A stretch of 64,000 nucleotides of DNA from Argopecten irradians (Eukaryota; Mollusca; Bivalvia; Pectinida; Pectinidae): contig NC_091143.1 in assembly GCF_041381155.1 (NCBI RefSeq), positions 28,521,331-28,585,330 on the forward strand. Direction: 5' to 3'. The position numbers were made by a program, and so were the translations under genes. This document shows positions 50,501 to 61,600 of the stretch, in pieces (position 1 is the first letter of the stretch; the number at the start of each line of letters is the position of its first letter). The notes beneath the pieces were generated by a model. The model was not told the origin of the DNA, did no database searches, and saw only the letters and a list, made by a program, of their open reading frames with translations.

Positions 50501-52189
50501 TTATTTTGTCTGCCACGTCGAAGCTACATATACACAAACCCAATTAAATCAGGCATTATGTACATTTCTATTATGCCAATCTTTGTAAGCTTATGTTTGA
50601 TTACAGTTTTGGTTGATAACAAAATTACAGGTCTGGTTAGGAAGCAAAAAGAAAAAAAACAACAAGATAAATAAATCAATAATAAACACTTTTTTTAAAA
50701 ATTTGAACCAAAAATTGTTGACATTTACTAAATTCCTTTATGCAGTTTGAAATTGGTCTCAAAAATGTCAAAAATAAAAAAGAACAATTTGCAAAAATCT
50801 GTGAAAATCAAGCTGAGGTAGATGCTTATATATTTGATGGTCCCATAACAGCTACTGTTTAGTGTATATAAACACTAAGGCTAAGTCATCTTTTGAAATG
50901 CTACTGCATCATATTGTCAAAGATTTCTCCAATCTATATCATCTAAATGAAAACTAAAATAGTAAATTTAAATGATATCCTTAATGAACAACTTTACGTT
51001 TTGCACCTTTTCGATGTAAATTAAACTATTGTCCAGAAGAAACCAATTCTTGCATATGTATAAGTAAGCATTGTAGAATAGATGCATAGATCGTGTGCAA
51101 AATCTCAACAAAAAGTGTAAATTCTATGCTTGGTTGCACTGTTAAATCTAAATAATACATTTTTAAAACATGAGACAAAAATGAAGCATAACAGGAAAAC
51201 TATATAACTAGCAGTAGCACTATGGTGATTTGGTGTACATGTAAGTCTATCGTATTTCAATTACCGGTAACCTCAAATCAGCTTCCATTGTCATATCCAT
51301 GGCTGAATTAAAATACAGCAAAATAGGGAAAAAATACAGTGCGAGTCTTTCATTCCAATGCTTAGTTGTTGATACATGATATATATATATTTAGATATAT
51401 GCAACAAAGGATTTACGTCCTTGATGCAACATAACGAACAGGAATAAACTGACAGTACATTGCACATGAATGTAAACAATACATTACTCTTGAATGTTAA
51501 ATGTAAACAATATTCTAGTATAATTGTTCACTGTTACCTTCTGTAAATCAACTGCCTTTCGAAGCTACTAATTTCGTGATTTTTTATACTGTATTTATGG
51601 TGATTAAGTTTTATTTCTCGCAGATTTCAAAAATAAAACTAAAATGCCTTTCAAAATCATAGTGGCACAAATTAATTCGTGGAGATAATTTTTTGCCAAT
51701 TTATCTTGATCGTGAAATTCGCGGAAATAAATCGCACGCGCAAAAAGTTTTTTTACAGTATATTATTGACAGCTGTCTCTAAAATCCAACAAAAAACATG
51801 TAAATAATGTAAACATGTTTAGCACTATGGTTAATTTACACAAATGATTGCCATAGCAACAATATACAGATTTCTGTAGCACAATCGTGTTTTACCACAA
51901 TATTTTAAGAATAAAATGTAAAATTACATCACTGTTAAAACTTGAACATTTACTGTATTTTTGTGGAGGCAGATCGAATAAAAAATCACATAATCGATTG
52001 TATTACATCAATGATTATCACCAAACAATAATAAACTGCGATTGATTGTAGTGTGGTTTGTCAAATAAAGCAAGAGTGGAGCACAATAATGGTAAATCAA
52101 CAAAAGTATCGGTACCTCTCCTTACACTTTGTCAGGAGTATTTGGTACTTTCATTCAACTTTCAAAGTTACATCATACATGTACATATT

Positions 52190-52690
52190 CTTTGTCGGAT
52201 GAATTTGGGATTTTCATTTATGTTTCCAATACACTTTTTCAGATGCATTTAGTATTTTCATTCATGTTTCCCGTACACTTTTTCAGATGCATTTTGTATT
52301 TTCATTCATGTTTCCCATGCATTTTTTCAGATGCGTTTCATATTTTCATTCATGTTTCACATGCACTTTTTCAGATGCATTTCGTATTTTCATTCATGTT
52401 TCACATACACTTTTTCATATCCATTTAGCATTTTCATTCATGTTTCCCATACATTTTTTCAGATGCATTTAGTATTTGCATTATTCATGTTTCCAATACA
52501 CAATTTCAGATGCATTTCGTATTTTCATTCATGTTTCACATACACTTTTTCAGATGCGTTTAGTATTTTCATTCGTGTTTCCAATGTACACTTACATCAA
52601 ACACGTATATAATCAGGTGCATTTAGTATTTTCAATGATCACTTGCATCATACATGTACATAAACTTTGTCAGCTTCATTTAGTAATTGC
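52190..52690. repeat. 44-bp minisatellite, about 10 copies
   Basis: Unit 'agatgcatttagtattttcattcatgtttcccatacactttttc' with drift. Open frames here (52129-52428, 52331-52612 and others) are translations of the repeat. Confidence 0.9.
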
Positions 52691-53822
52691 ATCATACAAT
52701 TCATTCAAATTAACACTAACGTCATACATGTACACTGTACATATCAAAAGAGATAAGTTATTGTATTATATTATACGAGATCATATCCACTAAATATGAC
52801 ACCAAAACTTTAAACCATTCTATAATGAGGGTCAAATAAAACGTTGGTGGAAAAGATCAAATCATTATCCCTTATTTTAAAGTGAATAGTCGGGTAAAGA
52901 AAACTAGTCTAAATGCGTTCATTGGCCTTCCAAAAGTTCTCACATATTAATACGACGGTCAAGTTCTGCTTAGTTTCCCAGTTCTGACCATTAAAGTAAA
53001 GAAAAGTTGAAAGCATTGAAAGCGAGGCTGCGTGGAAATGTAACCACGCACATAGTGAGCCGGGAGGACGTTTTAGAATTTCCTTACTTTAAATTAATTT
53101 CTTCGTACGCAGACAGATTTTGACAAGAGATTTTATTTTTCCATTTCATAAGAAATTATACTGGATACATTCACACCATTTTTACCGACTGTAGCCATCC
53201 TTGCCCGACTGTTCACTTTAAATAAGCTTGAAGTCCAGTCACCTAGCAAGATTAGATTTTCATATAAAAAGAAAGGATTTTCTTCTTTAATTGTAATAGA
53301 ACACTGTCACCCTATCTTCAGGGTGTATTTCACTTCTTATTAATTTGATTTGCCTTTTATCAATTTTGTGAAAATTACATCAATGATATCAGAATGTTTA
53401 AGAACTGAATTTCTATATTTGATAAGGTCTCTACGTATCAAATTGGTTTTTTTTTTTTTACAGTGTACAGGTATATGTTTTTTTTGTGAAGTCATTTTTT
53501 AAACTTTTGCTGATGTTCAAGTCTTTTTATCCAGTCATTTTTTTAACTAAATATGATCAAATTCTGCTGTGTTCAGTGAGGCATAAACTCATTTTTCTTT
53601 GAACAAACACAGTTAAAACTTCAAAATTCAAAAAAGACCTTTTGTTTCTTTGGCTACAGGTAATAAATAACTATCAGTCAATGTTTTTTTAGACATGGCT
53701 TTTTCATGTACATCGTACTCTGTCACAAATGTAATGTAATACTTGCAATATTGATCTTATCAATTGACAAAACAAGTGACATTACCCTACAAACAAGCAT
53801 CCTCTAACCCATAAGATAATCA

Positions 53823-55283
53823 TCATTTTGATGTAAGCATATATTGAGAAAACATAAGGCCTGTCCCTGATATAGAATCTCCTAAACCCACTGTTTTCTG
53901 TGGATCTTTACACACCAATACAGGACTTAGTGAAAACTCAAATTCTCCAATCTCCCATGAAATTACAGGATTATTGGGATCAAGCTCTCTCTCAATATCA
54001 TCAGAAAAAGCTTTAAAGGAGGATGGAAATTTTAAATCTACAATTGAAGAATTTAATTTTTGGACATCACATGCTTGTTTTCCAGCCATCCTCGATCCGG
54101 CAGCTACAGCTATAGCCGAGTTTGACCAAGCTCCTTTAAGATTTCCGATGATATGATATGAAAGGCAGTGGAAGTGGACACGGGTCAGTCTAGACTCTGG
54201 GTTACTAGATGACTGACCGTAGTTCTGAAGTAACCATATGACCATGTCCCCAGCCTTGTTGATCTCAGGTGGACCAGACTGATGATGAAAGTCAGAGTTG
54301 TGTGGTCCGTTACCAGCCAGTGAGGCAAAAGTGAGCTCTTGTTCATTTAACCCCAGGGATGACACTTTGGATACAACCTGAAAAAAATTGAAATTATATG
54401 ATATAGTTTACAAAACTAAAGACCTGTTGATGAGGAGATCTTTTATCCCCCTGAAGTACATTTACATGGCTGAGTCAACATGTTCAATATAGCAATCTAA
54501 TAGAAGCCAGCAACCAACAAAATTCATATCATTCACAGCAAATTTCATCAATATTTGTCAACAATACAAATACCATAGCCTTACATCCCATATCCACCTA
54601 TTTTATCAAAATATTTTGCTATTCAAAATTATTATTAACTCATAATATTTGACACATACATCAACTAATGTGTGCAAATGTAAACATGTACAAATTAATG
54701 CAATTGATTTCATTAATAGTTACGTTCTTGCTTAAGAATTATTTTTCAGAATAATACATAACATACAGCACTGAGCAGTTTAATATTCACAAAATATATA
54801 ATGTTAAGACTTCGATAAAAGAAAAGATATTTCTATTATTTCTGTTAAAAAGAAATAAATACAGACCTTTGTTAGAATCTCCCTGACGAAATCTGCATTT
54901 GCCATGCTGGCCAGCTCTAAATGGACTGGTAGAGACCTTGGGAAGTTATTTAAACCATTACAGAGAGCTTGTATTCGTTTAATGAAGAAATCTTTTGACT
55001 GTCCTTCTAAGATATGAAGTCCCGACATCAGAACTAGGTCAGTATTTTGGACATCTAGAGATTCAAAGAAAGTTTCTAGCATAGTTGCTTGTGAGTTGGA
55101 TTCATCATAACTTGTGATAAAGCGGTTAGCGACAGGACTACGTAAATCTCCCCATGTCTCTCCAACACCATATTCCATTATAAGATGGACTTCATCTGTG
55201 GAAATGCGGCTTTTTGTTGGAATGTTTAAGGAAGTTGGAAGCATCTCTAATAGCTTTGGTCCAACTGGTCCAATAAAATTTAT
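53823..55283 (-). CDS. ADPGK: ADP-dependent glucokinase, C-terminal two exons (5' partial)
   Basis: Phosphorylates glucose using ADP as donor, giving glucose-6-phosphate and AMP; in animals it is an ER-associated enzyme. Exons on the minus strand are 55283-54867 (139 codons) and 54377-53823 (184 codons plus TGA), both phase 0 with AG/GT borders, separated by a 489-bp intron. Recognisable parts: IGPVGPK at the start, DEVHLIMEYGVGETWG, VLMSGLHILEGQSK, LPVHLELASM, SLGLNEQELTFASLAG, LTRVHFHCLSYHIIG, and PVLVCKDPQKTVGLGDSIS, which holds the GxGD catalytic Asp. About 323 residues of a ~490-residue protein are present. The N-terminal exons (signal region and sugar-binding start) are not found between 55284 and the gap at 57486, which sits inside a satellite array, so they are either hidden by the gap or lie further off. 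Confidence 0.93.
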
Positions 55284-55719
55284 CTGTAATTGAAATACAT
55301 AATAAAATAGGTATAAGAGTGACCATTATTGAAATAAGACAATCTTGGTGTCCATCATTGAATCTCTAGAATAAAAGTAAAGGATAGATTATCTTGTTTT
55401 TCTTCCCCTCTTATGTAGCGATTTTTCATGGTATTTTGCAAAAAAGGTTTTGCCAAGAATTGAGAACTTTTAATCGCGAAAAGAGCTGTTTTAGGGAAAA
55501 GTTACCCATTACTGAACATGGCTGTTATACGTTATTAAATATTGTATAACTGTGTTATTTGATGCAACATACTGTTTTTACATGGACCTGTATATATTGC
55601 ATCAACAAAAATAATTTTTTATCAGGACAGTTTTTTCCCCTCAGCAATTCGATTTGGGAATTTTTCATTGTATTTGGGAAAAATATAGGTGGGTTTGGCA
55701 TTGGGGATCGTTTACCAAC

Positions 55720-57485
55720 CTCAGATATTAACCTCTAAGTCCCCTATTGGGCCCCACCCCTCTCTGCCCCAGGGGGTCAGAGCCAATGGTTCTGTTCTCC
55801 TTCCCCAAGGATGTTTATGGCCAAAATTTGGTCACAATCCAAGCAAAACTCTAGACAAGTAGCGATTTATAGGATTTACCTTTATTTCCCTATTGGGCCA
55901 CATGCCCCCGGGGGGCCAGAGCCAAAATAGTTCTGTTCCCCTTCCCCCAAGGATGTTTGTTGCCAAATTTGGTTACATTCCATGCAGAAATCTATGACTA
56001 GTAGCGATTTAAAGGATTTACATCTATTTCCTCTATTGGGCCCCACCTCTCCTGCCCCCAGGGTAACAGAGCAAAAAATTTATACAAGTTCTGTTCCCCT
56101 TCCCCAAAGGATGTTTGTGGCCAAATTTAGTTACAATCCATGCAGAACTCTAGGACAAGTAGCGATTAATAGAATTTACCTCTATTTCCCCTATTGGGCC
56201 CTGCCCCTCCTGCCTCCGGGGGACCAGAGGCAAAATTTATACAAGTTCTGATCCCCTTCCCCCAAGGATGTTTGTGGCCAAATATTGGTTACATTCCATT
56301 CAGAATCTCTATGACTAGTAGCAATTTAAAGAATTTACCTCTATTTCCCCTATTGGGCCCCGCCCCTCCTGGCCCCGGGGTGTCAGAGCCAAAATTTATA
56401 CAAGTTCTGTTCCCCTTCCCCCAAGGATGTTTGTGGCTAATTTTGGTTACAATCTATGCAGAACTCTAGGACAAGTAGCGATTTAGTGAATTTACCACTA
56501 TTTTCCCTATTGGGCCCCGCCCCTCCTGCCCCCAGGGGGTCAGAGCCAAAATTTATACAAGTTCTGTTCCCCCTCCCCCCAAGAATGTTTGTGGCTAATT
56601 TTGGTTACAATCCATGCAGAACTCTAGGACTAGTAGCGATTTAAAGAATTAACCTCTATTTCCTCTATTGGGCCCCGCCCATCCTGCCCCCGGGGGTCAG
56701 AGCCAAAATTTATACAAGTTCTGTTCCCCCTCCCCCAAGGATGTTTGTGGCCAAATTTGGATACATTCCATGCAGAACTCTAGGACAAGTAGCGATTTAA
56801 AGGATTTACCTCTATTTCCCCTATTGGGCCCCGCCCCTCCTGGCCCCGGGGGGTCAGAGCCAAAATTTATACAAGTTCTGTTTCGCTTCCAAAAAGGATG
56901 TTTGTGGCCAAATTTGGTTACAATTCATGTAGAACTCTATGACTAGTAGCGATTTATAGGATTTACCTCTATTTCCCCTATTGGGCCCCGCCCCACTTGC
57001 CCCTGGGGGGATCAGAGCCAAAATTTATACAAGTTCTGTTTCCCTTCCCCCAAGGATGTTTGTGGCTAATTTTTGTTTACAATCCATGCAGAACTCTAGG
57101 ACAAGTAGCGATTTTAAAGAATTTACCTCCATTTTCCCTATTGGGCCCCGCCCCTCCTGCCCCAGCGGGGTCAGAGCCAAAATTTAATACAAGTTTATGT
57201 TCCGCTTCCAAAAAGGATGTTTGTGGCCAAATTTGGTTACAATTCATGTAGAACTCTATGACTAGTAGCGATTTAAAGGATTTACCTCTATTTCCCCTAT
57301 TGGGCCCCGCCCCTCCTGCCCCGGGGGGACCAGAGCCAAAATTTATACAAGTTCTGATCCCCTTCCCCCAAGGATGTTTGTGGCCAAAATTTGGTAAACT
57401 TCCATTCAGAACTCTATGACTAGTAGCGATTTAAAGGATTTACCTCTATTTCCCCTATTGGGCCCCGCCCCTCCTGCCCCTGGGG
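55720..57485. repeat. ~157-bp satellite array, about 11-12 copies, cut by an assembly gap
   Basis: The landmark 'ctattgggccccgcccctcctgcccc' recurs every ~145-160 bp from 55739 to 57480. Units also carry 'tagcgatttaaaggatttacc', 'aaaatttatacaagttctgt' and 'caaggatgtttgtggcca'. GC-rich blocks contrast with the AT-rich surroundings. Open frames across it are repeat translations. It lies on the 5' side of the visible ADPGK exons. Confidence 0.93.
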
Positions 57486-57495
57486 NNNNNNNNNN
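57486..57495. other. Assembly gap (10 N)
   Basis: Ten N bases terminate the 157-bp array in mid-unit. Such a short run is usually a placeholder for unknown length. The real array and possibly ADPGK 5' exons may be missing here. Confidence 0.98.
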
Positions 57496-57555
57496 TGACA
57501 TGCCAAAATCTTTCATTCCTGTTTGAGCTAATCCCTGTCCACTTGACAAACCCAT
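57496..57555 (-). CDS. Possible start of an unrecognised reverse-strand gene, truncated by the gap
   Basis: On the minus strand an ATG at 57555-57553 opens 20 codons (MGLSSGQGLAQTGMKDFGMS) that run into the N gap without a stop. The upstream sequence to 57680 is plausible 5' UTR. The sequence is polar and lacks the hydrophobic start expected of ADPGK. It could equally be chance, since 20 open codons are weak evidence. Confidence 0.2.
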
Positions 57556-58653
57556 TTAAGATTCTATTCTTCGTCGAAAAAGGGAAGGAAGAAAACAATT
57601 AAAAAAAGACAACTCCGTCTTCGATGTAGTTTCTAACATTGCAAGACAATGCCGATCCCATATTGGTCTCCTGTGGACAAAGTTATATACATATAAGAAA
57701 ATGCAAAGTCCATGAATTAGTTCTTATAAAAGCAAACGCATGAAAAAACATCTACATGTATATGGAAAATGGAAGCAATACACCGTATACATTATGTACT
57801 GTGGAACCTGTGAAGTGGAAATTACAACATGATTACTTTATTCTTGAATGAAAGTATTGAGACCATGCCAAACCAATTGTGTTCCTAGAAAGGCAAATGG
57901 AAGTAGCATGATGATAAAACTTGTAGTGTTAACGGATAAACCGGTACCCATGAAGTTCCAGTAACGGCAAATGAAAATTACAAGAAGTCAAACTCGCATT
58001 GTCATTTTGAAACTAAGTCATCGCTCTTTCAATTGCCACAAAATCGATCTTCATGGGTTTCTGATGATGTGTCAAAACTCATTTAGTCCGTATATAAATG
58101 CAAATGATAAGTACTCATGCGTTTTCATTTTTTAGTAGATATATATACATACAGTGTATACATGTATGAAACATATATATGTACAATTGTAAGAAGTTAA
58201 TTACCAGACAATGTCAACATTAAATATTTGAACTAAGTCACATTGGCTATATTCCTCATTTGATTCCTGCATGAGTTTAGATTATGTTACATATTGTCTA
58301 ATGAGAAGAAACAAATTTAAACTGACATGTAGATTCTACAAATGTACATGTCTGTATGCATTCCTATACAATTTTTTTCATTTTGCTAAAAATTGTAAAG
58401 TCCTATACCAAAACTCTGAATATGAAGAATTACAAATATATATTTGAAATAAAGTGAAAAAGTAGGAAAAAAAAACAAACAAAAAAAAAACCAACGTTGC
58501 CGATGAGCTTCGAATCAGTTTGAAGAATATAGGCTATAATGGCCAAATCAAAGGGAGGCAATCGCGCGCGGATACAGGATGTAAAAAGATACAAAAAACG
58601 GTGCTTAGTCCTGGTGAGGTTAGTGTCTGTTTCTGTCGTATATTGAGCTGATA
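57556..58653. other. Upstream region of the LigB-type gene
   Basis: AT-rich, with short A runs near 58460-58490, then 'aaagggaggcaatcgcgcgcgg' at about 58548-58570, the only CpG-rich patch, close to the start of the downstream gene and a likely promoter or 5' UTR. No other feature seen. Confidence 0.4.
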
Positions 58654-61600
58654 ATGAAGCGTTGTAAATTGTTACAGATAAGGAATTACCTAAATAAGAC
58701 CACGTGCACTCGCTATGGACATTACAACGTTAACATGTACATGTTTTTATCCTTACTTTCACTTTCGCTTTGTTCTTTGGCAGACAGTAAGATAACTGGC
58801 GCATTCGTAGTTCCACATGGCGGCATTGCACTTGCACCAAATCATTTTAATACTACAAATGCTACAGCAAAGGAGCAAGCGTGGATATTACATAAAAATT
58901 ACAGACAAATTGGAGACCAAATTGATCGTTCAAAACCCGACTTGATATTTCTGAGTACACCGCATGGAGTGGCAGATTTAGATAGGTTTGCGTTATATTT
59001 GAACTCTGCGGGAGAAGGAAATGCAAATACAGACAATATACAATGTCCTCCCGCCTGCTTCAATGTATCAGCGAACCTTGCTTTTAATGTAGCTAAAGAC
59101 ATTGTCAGAAAATTCAATTACGGGTTTAACTTGACAGGACTTAGTGCATTTGGACAACCAGGAAAATCGGACGAGAATTTCCCACTAAGGTATGTGCATA
59201 CATTATTAATGATAAGACATTAGTTTATATGTTAAAGCTAGTAAGATTTTGTGATAAAATTACAAGTTTGTCGGTACATTTTCAATATTGTATATAAGAA
59301 TTGATGTACAGCTGTATGTATAGGCTTGTAACTTGTATGTATTGAAATAGTTTAACTCACATTTAATTGCATAACATGTCATAAAATGGACAAATCTATA
59401 AGATGTGTAAAGTGTATATGTGTTAAATTGATATATACCAGCTACAAACTCCAATAAACTGATCAAATATCACTGAAGCAACTAAAACAAGAACAATACA
59501 CAAAATTGATGAGACTATATGAATGAAGGAACAACAATGAAATGTAAACAGAATTTTTTTAAATCTTTTCCAGATGGGGTGAAGTTATTCCACTCTACTT
59601 TATCCCCAACTTACCAAGGATACAGGTGATAATCCTAAGTCAGCCCAGTCGCAGATACACAGATTCTGTCTCCATGATACCAGAACTTCTAGAATTAGGT
59701 AAACACTAAAGTGTCAGATTCTGTCTCCATGAACACAGATACACAGATTCTGTCTCCATGATACCAGAACATTCTTCTTAGAATTAGGTAGACCAACTGA
59801 TTATAAACAAATTACTAAAGCGTCACAGATACACAGATTCTGTCTCCATGATACCTGAACTTCTGATTCTGTCTCTATTACACCAGAACTTTAACATGGT
59901 TAGGTAAAAGACTAAAGTGTTTACAATTCTGTCTCCATGATGAACTTCTAGTTAGTTGACTAAAGTGTCACAGATACCTGTCTCCACCCTTGAGGCCTTG
60001 GGTGGGTGTTATAGACCGGTTTGACTGTCTTTGACCAGGATTGCCACCTGTACGATTACCTTGGGGCCTTGGGTACTTTTCATATACAGATTCTGTTTGA
60101 TACCAGAACTTTAGAATTTGACAGTGTTGCAGATACACAGATTCTGTCTCCATGATACCAACTTTAGAATTAGGTAAACCTAAAGTGTGGGATTTGGATA
60201 CCAAAACTTTATAAAACTAGGTTTGATTTGTCTCCATGATACCACAACCTCTGAGTAGTTAAACACTAAAGTGTCACAGATACACAGATTCTGTCTCCAT
60301 GATACCACTTCTAGAATTAGTTTAAACACTAAAGTGTCCACCTGTATGATTCTGTCTCCTTGAAGGCCTTGGTAGTCCTTTATAACACTGTCTGTCTTTG
60401 ACAGATTCTGTCACCATGTTTGATTACTTGACACTAAAGTTTTATTGGTAACAGATTCTGTCAGGATTGAACTTCTAGAGTTAGTTAAACACTAAAGTGT
60501 GCACACCTGTCTCCATGATACCTTAATTAGGTAAACCTAAAGTGTCACAGGTAAACAGATTCTTCTCCATGATACCAGAACTTACTAGAATTAGGTAAAC
60601 ACTAAAGTGTCACTGATACACAGATTCTGTTGATGATACCAGAACTTCTAGAATTAGTTAAACACTAAAGGTGTCCAGATAAACTGATTCTGTTCCATGA
60701 TTACCTCTAGAATTAGGTAAACACTAAAATTGATGGTCTCCATGATTGAACTTCTAGAATTTTTGACAGATTCTGTGCCTCCATGATACCAGAACTTCTA
60801 GAATTAGTTAAACACTAAAGGGTGCCACTGATACACAGATTCTGTCTCCATGATACCAGAACTTCTAGAATTATGTAAACTTAAAGTGACAGATTCTGTC
60901 TCCATGATACCTTCTAGTTAGTTTTTTTTTATACCTTGATCCTGTCTCCATGATACCAGAACTTCTTAGGTAAACACTAAAGTGACACAGGTAAATATTC
61001 ATCCATGTTGACTTTAGAGTTAGTTAAATTGAAGGGTTCACAGATTCTGTAATCATGTATACCAACAAATAATTAGTAAACACAATGATAGTGTCACAGG
61101 TAAACAGATTCTGTCTCCATGATACCAGAACTTCTAGAGATAAACACTAGACAGATGATTCTATCCATGATACCAGAACTTTCTAGAATTAGTTAAAACA
61201 CTAAAGTGTCACAGATAAACTGATTCTGTTTACAAAACTTCTAGAATTACTAAACACTTTCACAGATAAACTGATTCTGTCTTTGATACCAGAACTTCTA
61301 GAATTAGTACAAATTCTGTCTCCAATATACCAGAACTTCTAAATTAGTTAAACACTAAGTGTCACAGATACACAGATTCTGTCTCCATGATACCAGAACT
61401 TCTAGAATTAGGTAAATGATGTCACAATAGACAGATTCTTCTCCAAGATACCAGAACTTCTAGAGTTGTTAAACACTACCATATAACATTACACATTTTT
61501 CTGTCTATGATACAGAACTTCTAGAATTAGTAAACACTAAAGTGTCACAGATACACAGATTCTATCTCCATTATTGAACTTCTAGAGTTAGTTAAAACTA

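Larger units (their letters stand above)
44107..53822. other. Intergenic region between the fucosyltransferase and ADPGK
   Basis: No supported gene. Apart from the repeats listed separately it is AT-rich sequence with scattered short open frames. It contains a 'tacctcccttg' motif at 48889 and a 'ccgtattttccggagaataag' motif at 49510, the latter a common end sequence of hAT-type MITEs in animals. 53015-53822 is probably the ADPGK 3' flank; a reverse-strand poly(A) signal could be the TTTATT at 53132-53137. Confidence 0.5.

Noticed and set aside
52129..52793. Phe/His/Ser-rich open frames
   Set aside because: They arise from the 44-bp minisatellite, several overlapping frames are open at once, and composition is not protein-like.
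56194..57251. Series of proline-rich open frames (GPAPPAPGG...)
   Set aside because: They are translations of the 157-bp satellite, change frame from unit to unit, and have no start or splice context.
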